A stretch of DNA of 64,000 nt from Amycolatopsis thermoflava N1165 (GTDB lineage: Bacteria; Actinomycetota; Actinomycetes; Mycobacteriales; Pseudonocardiaceae), in NCBI RefSeq assembly GCF_000473265.1, contig NZ_KI421511.1, positions 1,167,731 through 1,231,730 of the forward strand, given 5' to 3'. This document shows positions 42,668-50,600 of this stretch, piece after piece. Position numbers and translations under genes: made by a program. Position 1 is the first letter of the stretch, and every line of letters begins with the position of its first letter. The notes beneath the pieces are model-generated. The model saw only the letters and a program-made list of their open reading frames with translations, did no database searches and was not told the DNA's origin.

Positions 42668-43287
42668 CCTTTGCCGACTTCGCCCGCGGTGGCCGAGCCC
42701 GCGAGCCATTTGGCGCCCTCGTCGTACAGGCGGAGCACCGCTTCGCCGGTGAGTCCGGGCAGCCCGGTCTTGACTGTGAACCCGGCCTTGGTCTGCAGGT
42801 ACGCCAGGTGGCGGTACCCGGACGGGAACCGGTTCAACAGTGCGGTGTCGAGTTCCAGCCGCGCGGCCGGGTCGACGGGGTCGAGCCGGTCCTTCTCGTA
42901 GATCGGCTGCCTGCGCACGATCTTCCATTCGCCCTCGTGGCGGCAGCAGAAGTCGTAGAACCGGCCGGTGCACACGACGTCGGCCTCGACCCCGTCGACG
43001 CTCGCGCGCTGGCTGATGGTCATCTTCGTCTGGACGACGGCCCGGTCGCCGTGCACGTCGGCGCTGTGGCCGCCGAGGAAGTGCAGGATGTTCACGCCAC
43101 GCTCGAATCCCTCGCGGCTGACCGCGATGAACTCCGCGGCCGGGCCCTGGAACCAGGTGGCGGTCATCCACCCCTGGGTCGGGTGCCAGACCGTCGCGAA
43201 GCGGTCCCAGTCCCCGGCGTCGCGCCAGACGACCCAGTTGTCGACGAGTTCACGCAGTTCCAGCCTGTCTTCGAGGCTTGTCGGCAC
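42664..43287 (-). CDS. SnoaL/NTF2-like protein
   Basis: A 207-residue alpha+beta-barrel protein: LEDRLELRELVDNWVVWRDAGDWDRF, TATWFQGPAAEFI, GRFYDFCCRHEGEWKIVRRQ. The fold serves in aromatic dioxygenase beta subunits, dehydratases and cyclases; no alpha subunit is present here. GTG 43287 is preferred because AAGGAGG lies 9 bp upstream. ATG 43308, overlapping the SDR stop, would add seven residues and is also possible. Confidence 0.82.
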   Translation of the reverse strand: MPTSLEDRLELRELVDNWVVWRDAGDWDRFATVWHPTQGWMTATWFQGPAAEFIAVSREGFERGVNILHFLGGHSADVHGDRAVVQTKMTISQRASVDGVEADVVCTGRFYDFCCRHEGEWKIVRRQPIYEKDRLDPVDPAARLELDTALLNRFPSGYRHLAYLQTKAGFTVKTGLPGLTGEAVLRLYDEGAKWLAGSATAGEVGKG

Positions 43288-43304
43288 GTTTTCCAACCTC
43301 CTTG

Positions 43305-44051
43305 TCATCGGATCGCCGGCGCCAGCTGAGTGCCGGCGGCGACGTGTATCACTTCGCCCGTGATGTTGCGGGCGCGGTCGGACACCAGGAAGGCCACGGT
43401 GTTCGCGACGTCGGCGGGCTCCACGAGCCTGCCCAGCGGCGAGGCGGCGGCGAACCGGCCGGTGTAGTCGTCGAGGAACTCCGGATCGGCCTTCTGGGCG
43501 TTGAACGCGGTGTGCACGAAACTCGGCGCGACGACGTTGACCGTGACCCCGAGCGGGCCCAGTTCGCGGCAGGCCACCCGGGTCAGCCCGACGAGTCCCG
43601 CCTTCGACGCGGAGTACGCCGGCGTCCAGCCGCCGCCGAGCCACACGCGTGAGCCGATCGACACCACGCGGCCGCCGCCCTGCCGCCGCCACAGCGGCAC
43701 GCAGTGCTTCATCAGCAGCACCGGCCCGGTCAGGTTGACCTGCAACGTCGCCTGCCAGGTTGCGAGGTCCAGGTCCGCGACGGTGTGCGGCGGCTCGATG
43801 CCGGCGTTGTTCACCAGCGCGTCGACCCGGCCCCAGGTGGCCTCCACCTGCTCGACGGCGGCCTGGACCGATGCCTCGTCGGTGACGTCGGCCTCGACCC
43901 CCAGGACCTCGCCGGTGAACTGATCCGCGGCCTCCTTCGCGCCGCGGCGGTCCAGCAGCGCGACCCGGAAGCCGTCAGCGAGCAGGGCCGTGGCGATGGC
44001 CGTGCCCATGCCGCCCGCGCCACCGGTCACGATCGCGACTGGGGCGGTCAT
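43305..44051 (-). CDS. SDR family oxidoreductase
   Basis: A 248-residue classical SDR: TGGAGGMGTAI, NNAGIEPPH, Ser in VSIGSRVWLGG and the AYSASKAGLVG Tyr/Lys pair; the residue after beta-2 (LLDRRG) is Asp, favouring NAD. It could dehydrogenate a cyclic diol or ketol on the way to hydroxyquinol. ATGA overlaps on both sides show tight translational coupling. Confidence 0.91.
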   Translation of the reverse strand: MTAPVAIVTGGAGGMGTAIATALLADGFRVALLDRRGAKEAADQFTGEVLGVEADVTDEASVQAAVEQVEATWGRVDALVNNAGIEPPHTVADLDLATWQATLQVNLTGPVLLMKHCVPLWRRQGGGRVVSIGSRVWLGGGWTPAYSASKAGLVGLTRVACRELGPLGVTVNVVAPSFVHTAFNAQKADPEFLDDYTGRFAAASPLGRLVEPADVANTVAFLVSDRARNITGEVIHVAAGTQLAPAIR

Positions 44052-44758
44052 GACGCGTGCTCCGTCGCGACCTTGACGATCGTGTCGGCCACGGCGCCGG
44101 GCATCGACAGCATGGGGGAGTGGCTCGATTCGAGTTCGCTCACCGAGCCCACCCTCGCGGCCATCTTGCGCTGGACCTCCGGCGTGCAGGCCCGGTCGAG
44201 CGTGCAGACGACGAAGTGGGCGGGGACCGTGCGCCAGGCCGCGCGGGAGACGACCGCGGTGCGGGCGTCGGCGTGCTCCGGGGTGAGACGTGCGGCCGCG
44301 CTCGCCGCGTCCGAGGGCGTGCAGTCGTGGTAGAAGGCGTGCCGCGCGGTGTCCGGGTCGATGACCAGGTAGTCGCCGACCTGGCGGATGTCGTCCTTGC
44401 CCGCCTGGGAGCCCGCTTCGGCGTCGTTGACGGAGGCGACCGACTCCCCGGGTTCCAGGCAGAACGCGCTCAGGTAGACCAGGGCGCGCACGCCTGGGGC
44501 GTCGCCGACCTCGGTGAGCAGGGCGCCGGAGTAGGAGTGGCCGACGAGCACGATGTCGCCGGGGATGCCGGCGAGCACGCGGACGAGGTGGTCGCAGTGC
44601 CCGCGGAACGTCGGATCCCCCGGGGCCCGGTCCTTGCCGGGCAGCGTGACCCGGACGCAGGGGTAGCCGTCGGCTTCGAGCAGGGACGCGACGCGTTCCC
44701 AGGCCCAGCCGCCGTGCCACATCCCGTGCACGAGGACGATGGTGGGATGGTCGGTCAT
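44048..44758 (-). CDS. Alpha/beta hydrolase (esterase/HNL-like)
   Basis: A 236-residue hydrolase closely resembling the one at 34642: VHGMWHGGWAWERVA (oxyanion), GHSYSGALLTEV (nucleophile), ESSHSPMLSMPG (His). Family members include salicylate-type and plant methylesterases, so release of a phenolic or methyl ester before ring cleavage is plausible. It overlaps both neighbours by 4 bp. Confidence 0.88.
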   Translation of the reverse strand: MTDHPTIVLVHGMWHGGWAWERVASLLEADGYPCVRVTLPGKDRAPGDPTFRGHCDHLVRVLAGIPGDIVLVGHSYSGALLTEVGDAPGVRALVYLSAFCLEPGESVASVNDAEAGSQAGKDDIRQVGDYLVIDPDTARHAFYHDCTPSDAASAAARLTPEHADARTAVVSRAAWRTVPAHFVVCTLDRACTPEVQRKMAARVGSVSELESSHSPMLSMPGAVADTIVKVATEHAS

Positions 44759-46008
44759 GACGCGGTCCTTTCGATGAGTGGCTCGTCTGCTGTGGACACG
44801 GTGGTGTCCCGGGTGCGGAGGGAGAAGGTGAGCACGATCCCGGCGACGTAGATGCCGGCGATCACCCAGAGCGTCCCGGAGACACCGATCGGCGCCACCA
44901 GCCCGGCGACGACGGGTCCCATGAACTGGCTGACCCCCGCGCCGAGGTTCAGGATCGCGACGGCGCCGCCGACGCGGTGCGGGGCCAGCGCGGGCAGGAT
45001 CGCCGAGAGGGGAACGAATCCGGAGAGCGCGGCGCCGTAGACGATCGCGATCACGAGGATCGCCCAGAAGTTCGGTCCCAGCAGCGCCGGCACGTAGTAG
45101 AAGGCGGGCACGCTGAGGGCGCAGAGGAAACCGCCGAACCACGCCACCGTCCGGACGCGGCCGATCTTGTCGGCGACGTAGCCGAAGAGCACGTTGGCGA
45201 GGATGTTGGTCAGCAGCATGGTGCCCCACACCGTCTGCCATTCCGGAGTGGACAGTCCGACGTCGCGGACCATGAACGTGCCCAGGAAGACGACGAAGGC
45301 GTAGAACCCGAGGGTGTTGATCATCCGGACGATCCCGCCGATGCCGACCTTGGGCCGTTCGACGACGACGGTGACGGCGCCGAGGACGGTGCGCAGGCTG
45401 GCCTTGACGCCGGCGGGCTGCTGCGGGCGGGCCTTGACCGGGAACGCGAGCAGGATCCCGCCCGCGCCGATGAACGCGAGCGAGGTGACCAGGGTGGCGA
45501 ACTCGCCGATCAGCGGGATGACCGCGCCCGCGTAGTAGGAGCTGATCACCCCGAGGCCGAGTACGAAGAAGAACCAGTACCAGCCCACGGCCTTGCCCAT
45601 CACCGACTCCGGCGTGTCCATGGCCACCCACACGAGGAAGCCGTAGGAGAACAGCGGATAGCCAAGGCCGCGGACGCCGAAGCTGATCAGCATGAGCGTG
45701 AAGTCGCCCTGGGCCAGCGCGAACAGGAAGGCGATCTCGAAGACCACCCAGATCGCGAATCCGGCGAACATCACCCGCCGGGGGCCGAAGGCCTCGGCGA
45801 GCGCGCCCGACAGCCACGCGGCGACGGCGACGACGAACCCGTAGACGCTCCACAGCAGCGACGTCTGGCCCGGGCCGAAGCCGTGCTCGGCGAGGTAGGG
45901 GGAGAGGAATCCGGATTCGATCCCGTCGCCGATCATGAACAACGTGAGCGCCACGAAGCCCCAGCGCAGGTGCGGGACGATGCCCTGGCGCGTCCAGAAC
46001 CCGCTCAC
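44755..46008 (-). CDS. MFS transporter
   Basis: A 417-residue 12-TM symporter. LTLFMIGDGIESGFLSPYLAEHGFG in TM1, LSGALAEAFGPRRVM after TM2, and VADKIGRVRTVAW between TM8 and TM9 are MFS hallmarks. Second transporter of the hydroxyquinol operon and its first large gene. Its GTG at 46008 has no ribosome site of its own but overlaps the stop of an 18-codon frame that does, so it depends on coupling or on a frame repair (see the entry at 46005). Confidence 0.85.
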   Translation of the reverse strand: MSGFWTRQGIVPHLRWGFVALTLFMIGDGIESGFLSPYLAEHGFGPGQTSLLWSVYGFVVAVAAWLSGALAEAFGPRRVMFAGFAIWVVFEIAFLFALAQGDFTLMLISFGVRGLGYPLFSYGFLVWVAMDTPESVMGKAVGWYWFFFVLGLGVISSYYAGAVIPLIGEFATLVTSLAFIGAGGILLAFPVKARPQQPAGVKASLRTVLGAVTVVVERPKVGIGGIVRMINTLGFYAFVVFLGTFMVRDVGLSTPEWQTVWGTMLLTNILANVLFGYVADKIGRVRTVAWFGGFLCALSVPAFYYVPALLGPNFWAILVIAIVYGAALSGFVPLSAILPALAPHRVGGAVAILNLGAGVSQFMGPVVAGLVAPIGVSGTLWVIAGIYVAGIVLTFSLRTRDTTVSTADEPLIERTAS

Positions 46009-46061
46009 CGGTTCGTCCACCCAGTGACACGGCGGGCACACGCCCGGTCGGTGTTCGTCAT
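46005..46061 (-). CDS. 18-aa leader peptide or frameshifted transporter N-terminus
   Basis: ATG 46061 behind a strong GAGGAGG encodes MTNTDRACARRVTGWTNR and stops at a TGA that overlaps the transporter GTG (CGGTGAGC). If one base were added there, the peptide would run smoothly into VSGFWTRQG of the transporter, as a normal cytosolic N-terminus. So either this is a translationally coupled leader or the transporter carries a one-base deletion. Confidence 0.55.
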   Translation of the reverse strand: MTNTDRACARRVTGWTNR

Positions 46062-46141
46062 GCTCAGAACCTCCTCGTTCTGCTCCGGTGTGGCGGGAAC
46101 GTAGGGATCCTGCGGCCCAGGCGCCGCCCGACGCCAGACGT

Positions 46142-46162
46142 GATTGCCGTCCAGTGGCAATC
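46142..46162. promoter_or_regulatory. Palindromic operator candidate for the IclR regulator
   Basis: GATTGCC (46142-46148) and GGCAATC (46156-46162) form perfect 7-bp arms around a 7-bp centre, between the divergent transporter/leader and IclR genes and 17 bp before the IclR start. Size and position match IclR-type operators. Confidence 0.6.
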
Positions 46163-46179
46163 GCCCGTACATTGACGGC

Positions 46180-46929
46180 ATGGCGGGCCGAACGAACACG
46201 CCCGGTCAGTCGGTGTCCCGGCGGCTGCTGACCGTGCTCGACTGCTTCGACGTGGCGCATCCGGCGCTCACACTCACCGAGGTGGCCACGCGCAGCGGTC
46301 TGCCCGTGTCGACCGCGCGCCGGCTGATCACCGAGCTCCGGGAGTGGGGCGGGCTGGAACGGCTCGAGGACGGCCGGTACCGCATCGGGATGCGACTGTG
46401 GACGATCGGGACGCTCGCCCCGCAGCAGCGCGGGCTGCGGGAAGCCGCCCTGCCCTACATGCACGACCTCTTCCAGGCGACCCAGGAGAACCTCCAGCTC
46501 ACCGTCCTGGAGGGCACGCAGGCGCTGTGCATCGAGAAGATCTCCAGCACCAAGGCCGTTCCGACGCGAACCGAAGTCGGCGGCCGCCTGCCGCTGCACG
46601 CGACCGGCGTCGGCAAGGTCTTCCTGGCGTTCTCCGGAAAGGACCTGCTCCGGTCGGTCGTCGAGGCGGGTCTGGCGCGGATGACCCCGCACACGATCAC
46701 CCAGCCCGGCCGGCTCGCGGCCGCGCTGGAGGAGGTCCGCAAGACCGGGGTCGCCTACTCCTACGAGGAGATGACGCTGGGCGCGGTGTCGGTCGCCGCC
46801 CCGATCCTCGGCCTGGACGGCCGGGTGCGCGCCGCGCTCGGCATCGTGGCGCATTCCAGGGCCGCCGTCGACCGGCTCGCGCCCGCCGTGCGCACCGCGG
46901 CGCTCGGCATCGCCCGCTGGGCCGGGTGA
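46180..46929 (+). CDS. IclR family transcriptional regulator
   Basis: A 249-residue regulator: N-terminal winged HTH (RLLTVLDCFDVAHPALTLTE, GLPVSTARRLITEL) and C-terminal GAF-like ligand domain (ENLQLTVLEGTQALCIEKIS, GGRLPLHATGVGKVFLAF, GAVSVAAPILGLDG). IclR proteins commonly control hydroxyquinol, protocatechuate and gentisate operons. It faces away from the nine-gene operon, with the palindrome between them. ATG 46180 gives the compact N-terminus MAGRTNTPGQSV. Confidence 0.92.
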   Translation: MAGRTNTPGQSVSRRLLTVLDCFDVAHPALTLTEVATRSGLPVSTARRLITELREWGGLERLEDGRYRIGMRLWTIGTLAPQQRGLREAALPYMHDLFQATQENLQLTVLEGTQALCIEKISSTKAVPTRTEVGGRLPLHATGVGKVFLAFSGKDLLRSVVEAGLARMTPHTITQPGRLAAALEEVRKTGVAYSYEEMTLGAVSVAAPILGLDGRVRAALGIVAHSRAAVDRLAPAVRTAALGIARWAG

Positions 46930-47048
46930 GCCCTGGCGGGGCGGCGTTGGCGGCCTGTCCTCAAGGCCGGATGAGCAGTGTGGCCAGGCCGGTCCTGGCC
47001 TTGACCAACCCTCCCGCTGCTCACCCGGCGGTCATCACCCCGCGGACG

Positions 47049-47212
47049 TCAGAGCGCGCCCTCCTCCCGGCGCCGGGACAACCACTCGTAGACCGTGGAA
47101 CGGGCCACCCCGAGCTGCTCAGCCGATCCGCGCCGCCGGCCACCCCGCCTGATAACGCTGCACGATCAACTGCCGGTCATACACCGTGGTGCCCTGCGTC
47201 AGCGTGACCCAT
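47049..47212 (-). pseudogene. Transposase/recombinase-type HTH remnant, frameshifted
   Basis: One frame reads TVYDRQLIVQRYQAGWPAARI and then hits a stop; the next frame continues EQLGVARSTVYEWLSRRREE to a TGA at 47049. Joined, they make a complete helix-turn-helix of the kind at the N-terminus of IS481-like transposases. The catalytic part is missing. The rest of the 46930-47318 interval holds no other gene that I can see. Confidence 0.6.
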
Positions 47213-47318
47213 CGAGGACCTCCAGGGCTGGTGTGGATGCGTCGCAACACCCACTCCGCCCGGAGGTCCTCCCTACAATCAACCCCAACACGCCGTCCAC
47301 AACCTCACGTCACAACAT

Positions 47319-48278
47319 CTAGAGGTCGATGACGACCTTCCCGTGCACGTGCCGCGCCGCTTGGAGCTCGACCGCGGCGCGGATCTGCTCGACCGGGTAG
47401 CGCGCCGCGATCGGCACCCGGAGCCGGCCCGTCGCGACCAGGCCGGCGATCTCCTCGAGGGCGCCTTGGGGTGCGCCGGCGCCGTTCGCCGGCGTGATCC
47501 CGTCGACCTGGGCGGCGATGGTGGTGATGCGTGCGTCGGGCACGCCGAGTTTCCGTGCCGCCTGCGCCGTGTCCGTCCCGTGCAGGTCCATGGCCGCGGT
47601 GACGCCGGCTGGAGCCAGCGCGCGGACCCGGTCGACCAGGCCGTCGCCGTAGGTGACCGGCTCGGCCCCCAGGGCTCGCAGGGCCTCGGCCGAGGATGCC
47701 GACCCCGTCCCGATCACCCGTGCGCCCGCGCGGCGCGCGAGCTGGACGGCGAACACACCGACCCCGCCTCCCGCGCCGCCGATGAGCACCGTGTCGCCCG
47801 GGCCGGGATCGACCACGGCGAGGGCCGCGGCCGCCGTGCGTCCCGCGATGGCAAGGGTGGCGGCGGTCCGGTCATCGATGCCGTCGGGGGTGTGGTGGGC
47901 CTCGCCGCCCACCGCGATGGTCCCCGCCTCGTCCACGACGACGTAGTCGGCGACCGCGCGGGACAGGGCGCCGCCGAACACCCGGTCACCGACCGCGAAC
48001 TCGCGCACCCCGTCACCGACCTGGTCCACGACGCCGGCGTAGTCGGTGCCGAACCCGCAGGGCAGGCTCAACCCGAATCGCGCCGCGGTCTCCGCGTCCG
48101 AGGTCATGAACCAGTCCATCGGGTTCAGGCCGGCCGCGGCGACCCGCACGCGGATCTGTCCCGGACCGGCCTGCGGCACGGGCACCTCGCGGACGGTCAA
48201 GGCCTCCGGCCCGCCGAACGACTCGAACTGAACCGCCCGGCTCGTGATCGCCGGCGTGTTGACGTTCGGTTCTGCCAT
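47319..48278 (-). CDS. NADP-dependent quinone oxidoreductase-like MDR
   Basis: A 319-residue MDR without zinc ligands: QFESFGGPEALTVREVPVPQ start, AAAGLNPMDWFM, GTDYAGVVDQVGDGV, and cofactor IGGAGGGVGVFAVQLARRAG. It resembles quinone oxidoreductases of the stress-linked type. Divergent TetR gene and a 20-bp near-palindrome between them suggest repression by that TetR. Translation starts at ATG 48278 after GGAGACAGGTGAAC. Confidence 0.9.
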   Translation of the reverse strand: MAEPNVNTPAITSRAVQFESFGGPEALTVREVPVPQAGPGQIRVRVAAAGLNPMDWFMTSDAETAARFGLSLPCGFGTDYAGVVDQVGDGVREFAVGDRVFGGALSRAVADYVVVDEAGTIAVGGEAHHTPDGIDDRTAATLAIAGRTAAAALAVVDPGPGDTVLIGGAGGGVGVFAVQLARRAGARVIGTGSASSAEALRALGAEPVTYGDGLVDRVRALAPAGVTAAMDLHGTDTAQAARKLGVPDARITTIAAQVDGITPANGAGAPQGALEEIAGLVATGRLRVPIAARYPVEQIRAAVELQAARHVHGKVVIDL

Positions 48279-48306
48279 GTTCACCTGTCTCCAGTCGCGG
48301 CTCAGT

Positions 48307-48326
48307 AAGCGGACTATGCTCCGTTT
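48307..48326. promoter_or_regulatory. TetR-type operator candidate
   Basis: AAGCGGA (48307-48313) and TCCGTTT (48320-48326) are inverted repeats with a 6-bp centre and one mismatch, in the 84-bp gap between the divergent MDR and TetR genes. The spacing and half-sites are usual for TetR operators. Confidence 0.55.
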
Positions 48327-48362
48327 CAACACCAGGCTAACACAAGTGGAGCGTGATCCGTT

Positions 48363-48944
48363 TTGGCCGCCGAGGAGACCCGCAGACCGCGAGCGGACGC
48401 GGCCCGCAACCGCCAGCAGCTGCTGGCCGTGGCGACCCGCTTGTTCGCCTCGGCGGAGACCGAGCCGTCGATGCGCGCGATCGCCAGCGAAGCCGGGGTG
48501 GGCATCGCCACGCTCTACCGGCACTTCCCGACCCGGGAGTCGCTGGTCGACGCGGTCTACCGGGACCAGGTCGCGCGGCTCACCTCCGGCGCTCGTGAGC
48601 TCCTCGCCGAACTCGACCCGCCCGCGGCCCTGCGACGGTGGATGGACCTGTTCGGGGAGTGGGTCGCGACCAAGAACGGGATGCTGGACACGTTGCTCGC
48701 GATGATCGAATCGGGGGAGATCGGGCATGCCCACACCCGGACCGAGCTGCTCGCGGCCATCGACGAGATCCTCGACGCCGGTCGCACGAGCGGCCAACTC
48801 CGTGGCGACGTCCCCGCCGAAGACATCGCAGCCGCTCTCATCGGCATCTTCACCGTGGCGGGTTCACCCGAGCACAAGGCGATGGCAGCGCGCTTGCTGA
48901 ACCTCCTGATGGACGGACTCCGGCCTTCTTCGCGGCGGCGTTGA
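48363..48944 (+). CDS. TetR/AcrR family transcriptional regulator
   Basis: A 193-residue repressor: N-terminal HTH (RNRQQLLAVATRLF, MRAIASEAGVGIATLYRHFP) and a helical ligand domain with WMDLFGEWVATKNGML. A stop lies just upstream in frame, so translation must begin at TTG 48363, close to the GTGGAGCGTGAT site. Divergent from the MDR gene it probably represses. Its 3' end overlaps the convergent frame at 48864. Confidence 0.88.
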   Translation: MAAEETRRPRADAARNRQQLLAVATRLFASAETEPSMRAIASEAGVGIATLYRHFPTRESLVDAVYRDQVARLTSGARELLAELDPPAALRRWMDLFGEWVATKNGMLDTLLAMIESGEIGHAHTRTELLAAIDEILDAGRTSGQLRGDVPAEDIAAALIGIFTVAGSPEHKAMAARLLNLLMDGLRPSSRRR

Positions 48945-49256
48945 TCCGCATGCGGATCCCTGTCCCCGGAACCCGAACGTCCAGTGCGCACGCGGTCCCG
49001 GCCCGACCACCAGTTCGGAATTGCCGATCCGCCCCACGTGCCGGTGGTGCACCGCCGTGCTGAGCGAAAACTCGACACTGCGCAGACCGATTTCGCCCAG
49101 TGGCAGGACATCCAACCGGATCGTCGTGCCACCGCGGGTGGCGACCGTGCCCTGCGGGGTGGTCCGGACCGCGAAACCGCCGGCCCGCAGCAACGGCACC
49201 GTGTCGGCGTGATCGCCCGCGGTGATCCCGATCCGGATCCCGGTGACGTCGCGCAT
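48864..49256 (-). CDS. DUF5829-like protein, apparently truncated
   Basis: A 130-codon frame. Its middle (TIRLDVLPLGEIGLRSVEFS, HHRHVGRIGNSELVVGPG, RAHWTF) resembles the C-terminal part of DUF5829/glyoxalase-like proteins. The N-terminal half of that family is missing, and the last 30 residues (after GFRGQGS) look non-conserved and run 81 bp into the TetR gene on the other strand. Likely a remnant or frameshifted gene. No good ribosome site at ATG 49256. Confidence 0.45.
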   Translation of the reverse strand: MRDVTGIRIGITAGDHADTVPLLRAGGFAVRTTPQGTVATRGGTTIRLDVLPLGEIGLRSVEFSLSTAVHHRHVGRIGNSELVVGPGPRAHWTFGFRGQGSACGSTPPRRRPESVHQEVQQARCHRLVLG

Positions 49257-49366
49257 CAGGTGATTCCGGCGAATCCCACAGCCATCGCACAAAGCATGCC
49301 GAGAATTCACCGACGTCTCCCCATGTCGACGACAGTAGAACCGTTCTGCCGGAATTGTCCCAGCCG

Positions 49367-50509
49367 TCACCCGTTTTGCGCAGTACCGGTCCGATCCCCG
49401 AACAGGGCGGCCAGGCTCTGCGGGATCGTGCCGCCGAAAACGCTTTCCAGGAGGGCGCTCTCGTCGGGCGGGTTGGCGGCCCGCGTGAACATCGTCTGTT
49501 CGTACTCGGCCAGTGCGGTCTCGACGTCCTCGTGCGCGGCCAGGGCTTGGGCGAGTTCGGCGCCGTCCAGCATGGCCAGGTTCGCGCCTTCGCCGTTGGG
49601 CGCGGCGAGGTGCGCCGCGTCGCCGACGAGCGTCGCTCCCGGCACGCGCTCCCAGCGGTGGCCGGCGGGCAGGGCGTGGTGCGGGCGCAGGACCGGCGCG
49701 GTGTCGCTGTCGGTGATCAGTGCCGTCAGCTCCGGAGCCCAGCCGTCGAACTCCCGCGCGATCCGCGCGGTGGCCGCGGCCGGGTCGGCGAAGTCCACGG
49801 CGGCGAACCAGTCCAGCGGCCGGGTGAGCTCGATGTAGCCGTGCAGGGTGTCGCCACGCTCGCGGTGGGCGAAGATCGCCGCGTCCGGGGTGGGGCCGTT
49901 CGCGATCATCGAGCCGCCGCCGACCGCCTTCGCCGTGGCGGGGTGCCGCGTGTCGGCGTCGAACAGGTACGTCTCGACGTACGCCGTGCCGGTGTACTCG
50001 GGCGTGGCGCCGGTCAGCAGTGGCCGGACCCGGGACCACGCGCCGTCGGCGCCGATCAGCAGGTCCGTGACGACGGTGCGGCCGTCGGTGAAGGTCACCT
50101 CGTGCCGGCCGTCGCCGAGGGTGCGGGCGCCGCTCGCCTTGTGTCCCCAGTGGACGGTGCCGGCGGGGAGCGCGTCGAGCAGCATCCGGCGCAGCTCGCC
50201 CCGCTGCACCTCGGGACGGCCGCCAGTGCCGTCGTCGGACTTCTCGAACAGCACGGTGCCGGCCTGGTCGAGGATCCGCATCGCCTGGCGGCCCTCCAGC
50301 ACGAGACCGCGGAACTCCGCCATCAGGCCGGCGGCCTCGACGGCGAGTTGCCCGTTGTAGTCGTGGATGTCGAGCATCCCGCCCTGCGTGCGCGCCATCG
50401 GCGACGGCTCCGCCTCGTAGACGGCGGCGGGGATGCCGTGGACGTGCAGCACGCGGGCGAGGGTGAGCCCGCCGAGACCGGCGCCGATGATCGTGACTGG
50501 GGTGCGCAT
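49367..50509 (-). CDS. FAD-dependent monooxygenase, TetX-like
   Basis: A 380-residue class A flavin monooxygenase: FAD dinucleotide fold VTIIGAGLGGLTLARVL (5-21) with Glu32 in VYEAEPSP, GGMLDIHDYNGQLAVEAAGL typical of the TetX/aromatic hydroxylase branch, LLIGADGAWSRVRPL (DG motif) and VGDAAHLAAPNGEGANLAM (GD motif). Relatives hydroxylate tetracyclines, rifamycin-like or other polycyclic phenols; here the substrate is unknown. A LysR regulator lies just upstream on the same strand. Confidence 0.9.
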   Translation of the reverse strand: MRTPVTIIGAGLGGLTLARVLHVHGIPAAVYEAEPSPMARTQGGMLDIHDYNGQLAVEAAGLMAEFRGLVLEGRQAMRILDQAGTVLFEKSDDGTGGRPEVQRGELRRMLLDALPAGTVHWGHKASGARTLGDGRHEVTFTDGRTVVTDLLIGADGAWSRVRPLLTGATPEYTGTAYVETYLFDADTRHPATAKAVGGGSMIANGPTPDAAIFAHRERGDTLHGYIELTRPLDWFAAVDFADPAAATARIAREFDGWAPELTALITDSDTAPVLRPHHALPAGHRWERVPGATLVGDAAHLAAPNGEGANLAMLDGAELAQALAAHEDVETALAEYEQTMFTRAANPPDESALLESVFGGTIPQSLAALFGDRTGTAQNG

Positions 50510-50600
50510 CGGAAACTTCCTTCAAAGTCGGGAACGTCTTCGTCCCTGACATTGGAGGGGTTCGCTGGCAGCGGGAGCACAGCGCGCTGACACCGGCCTG

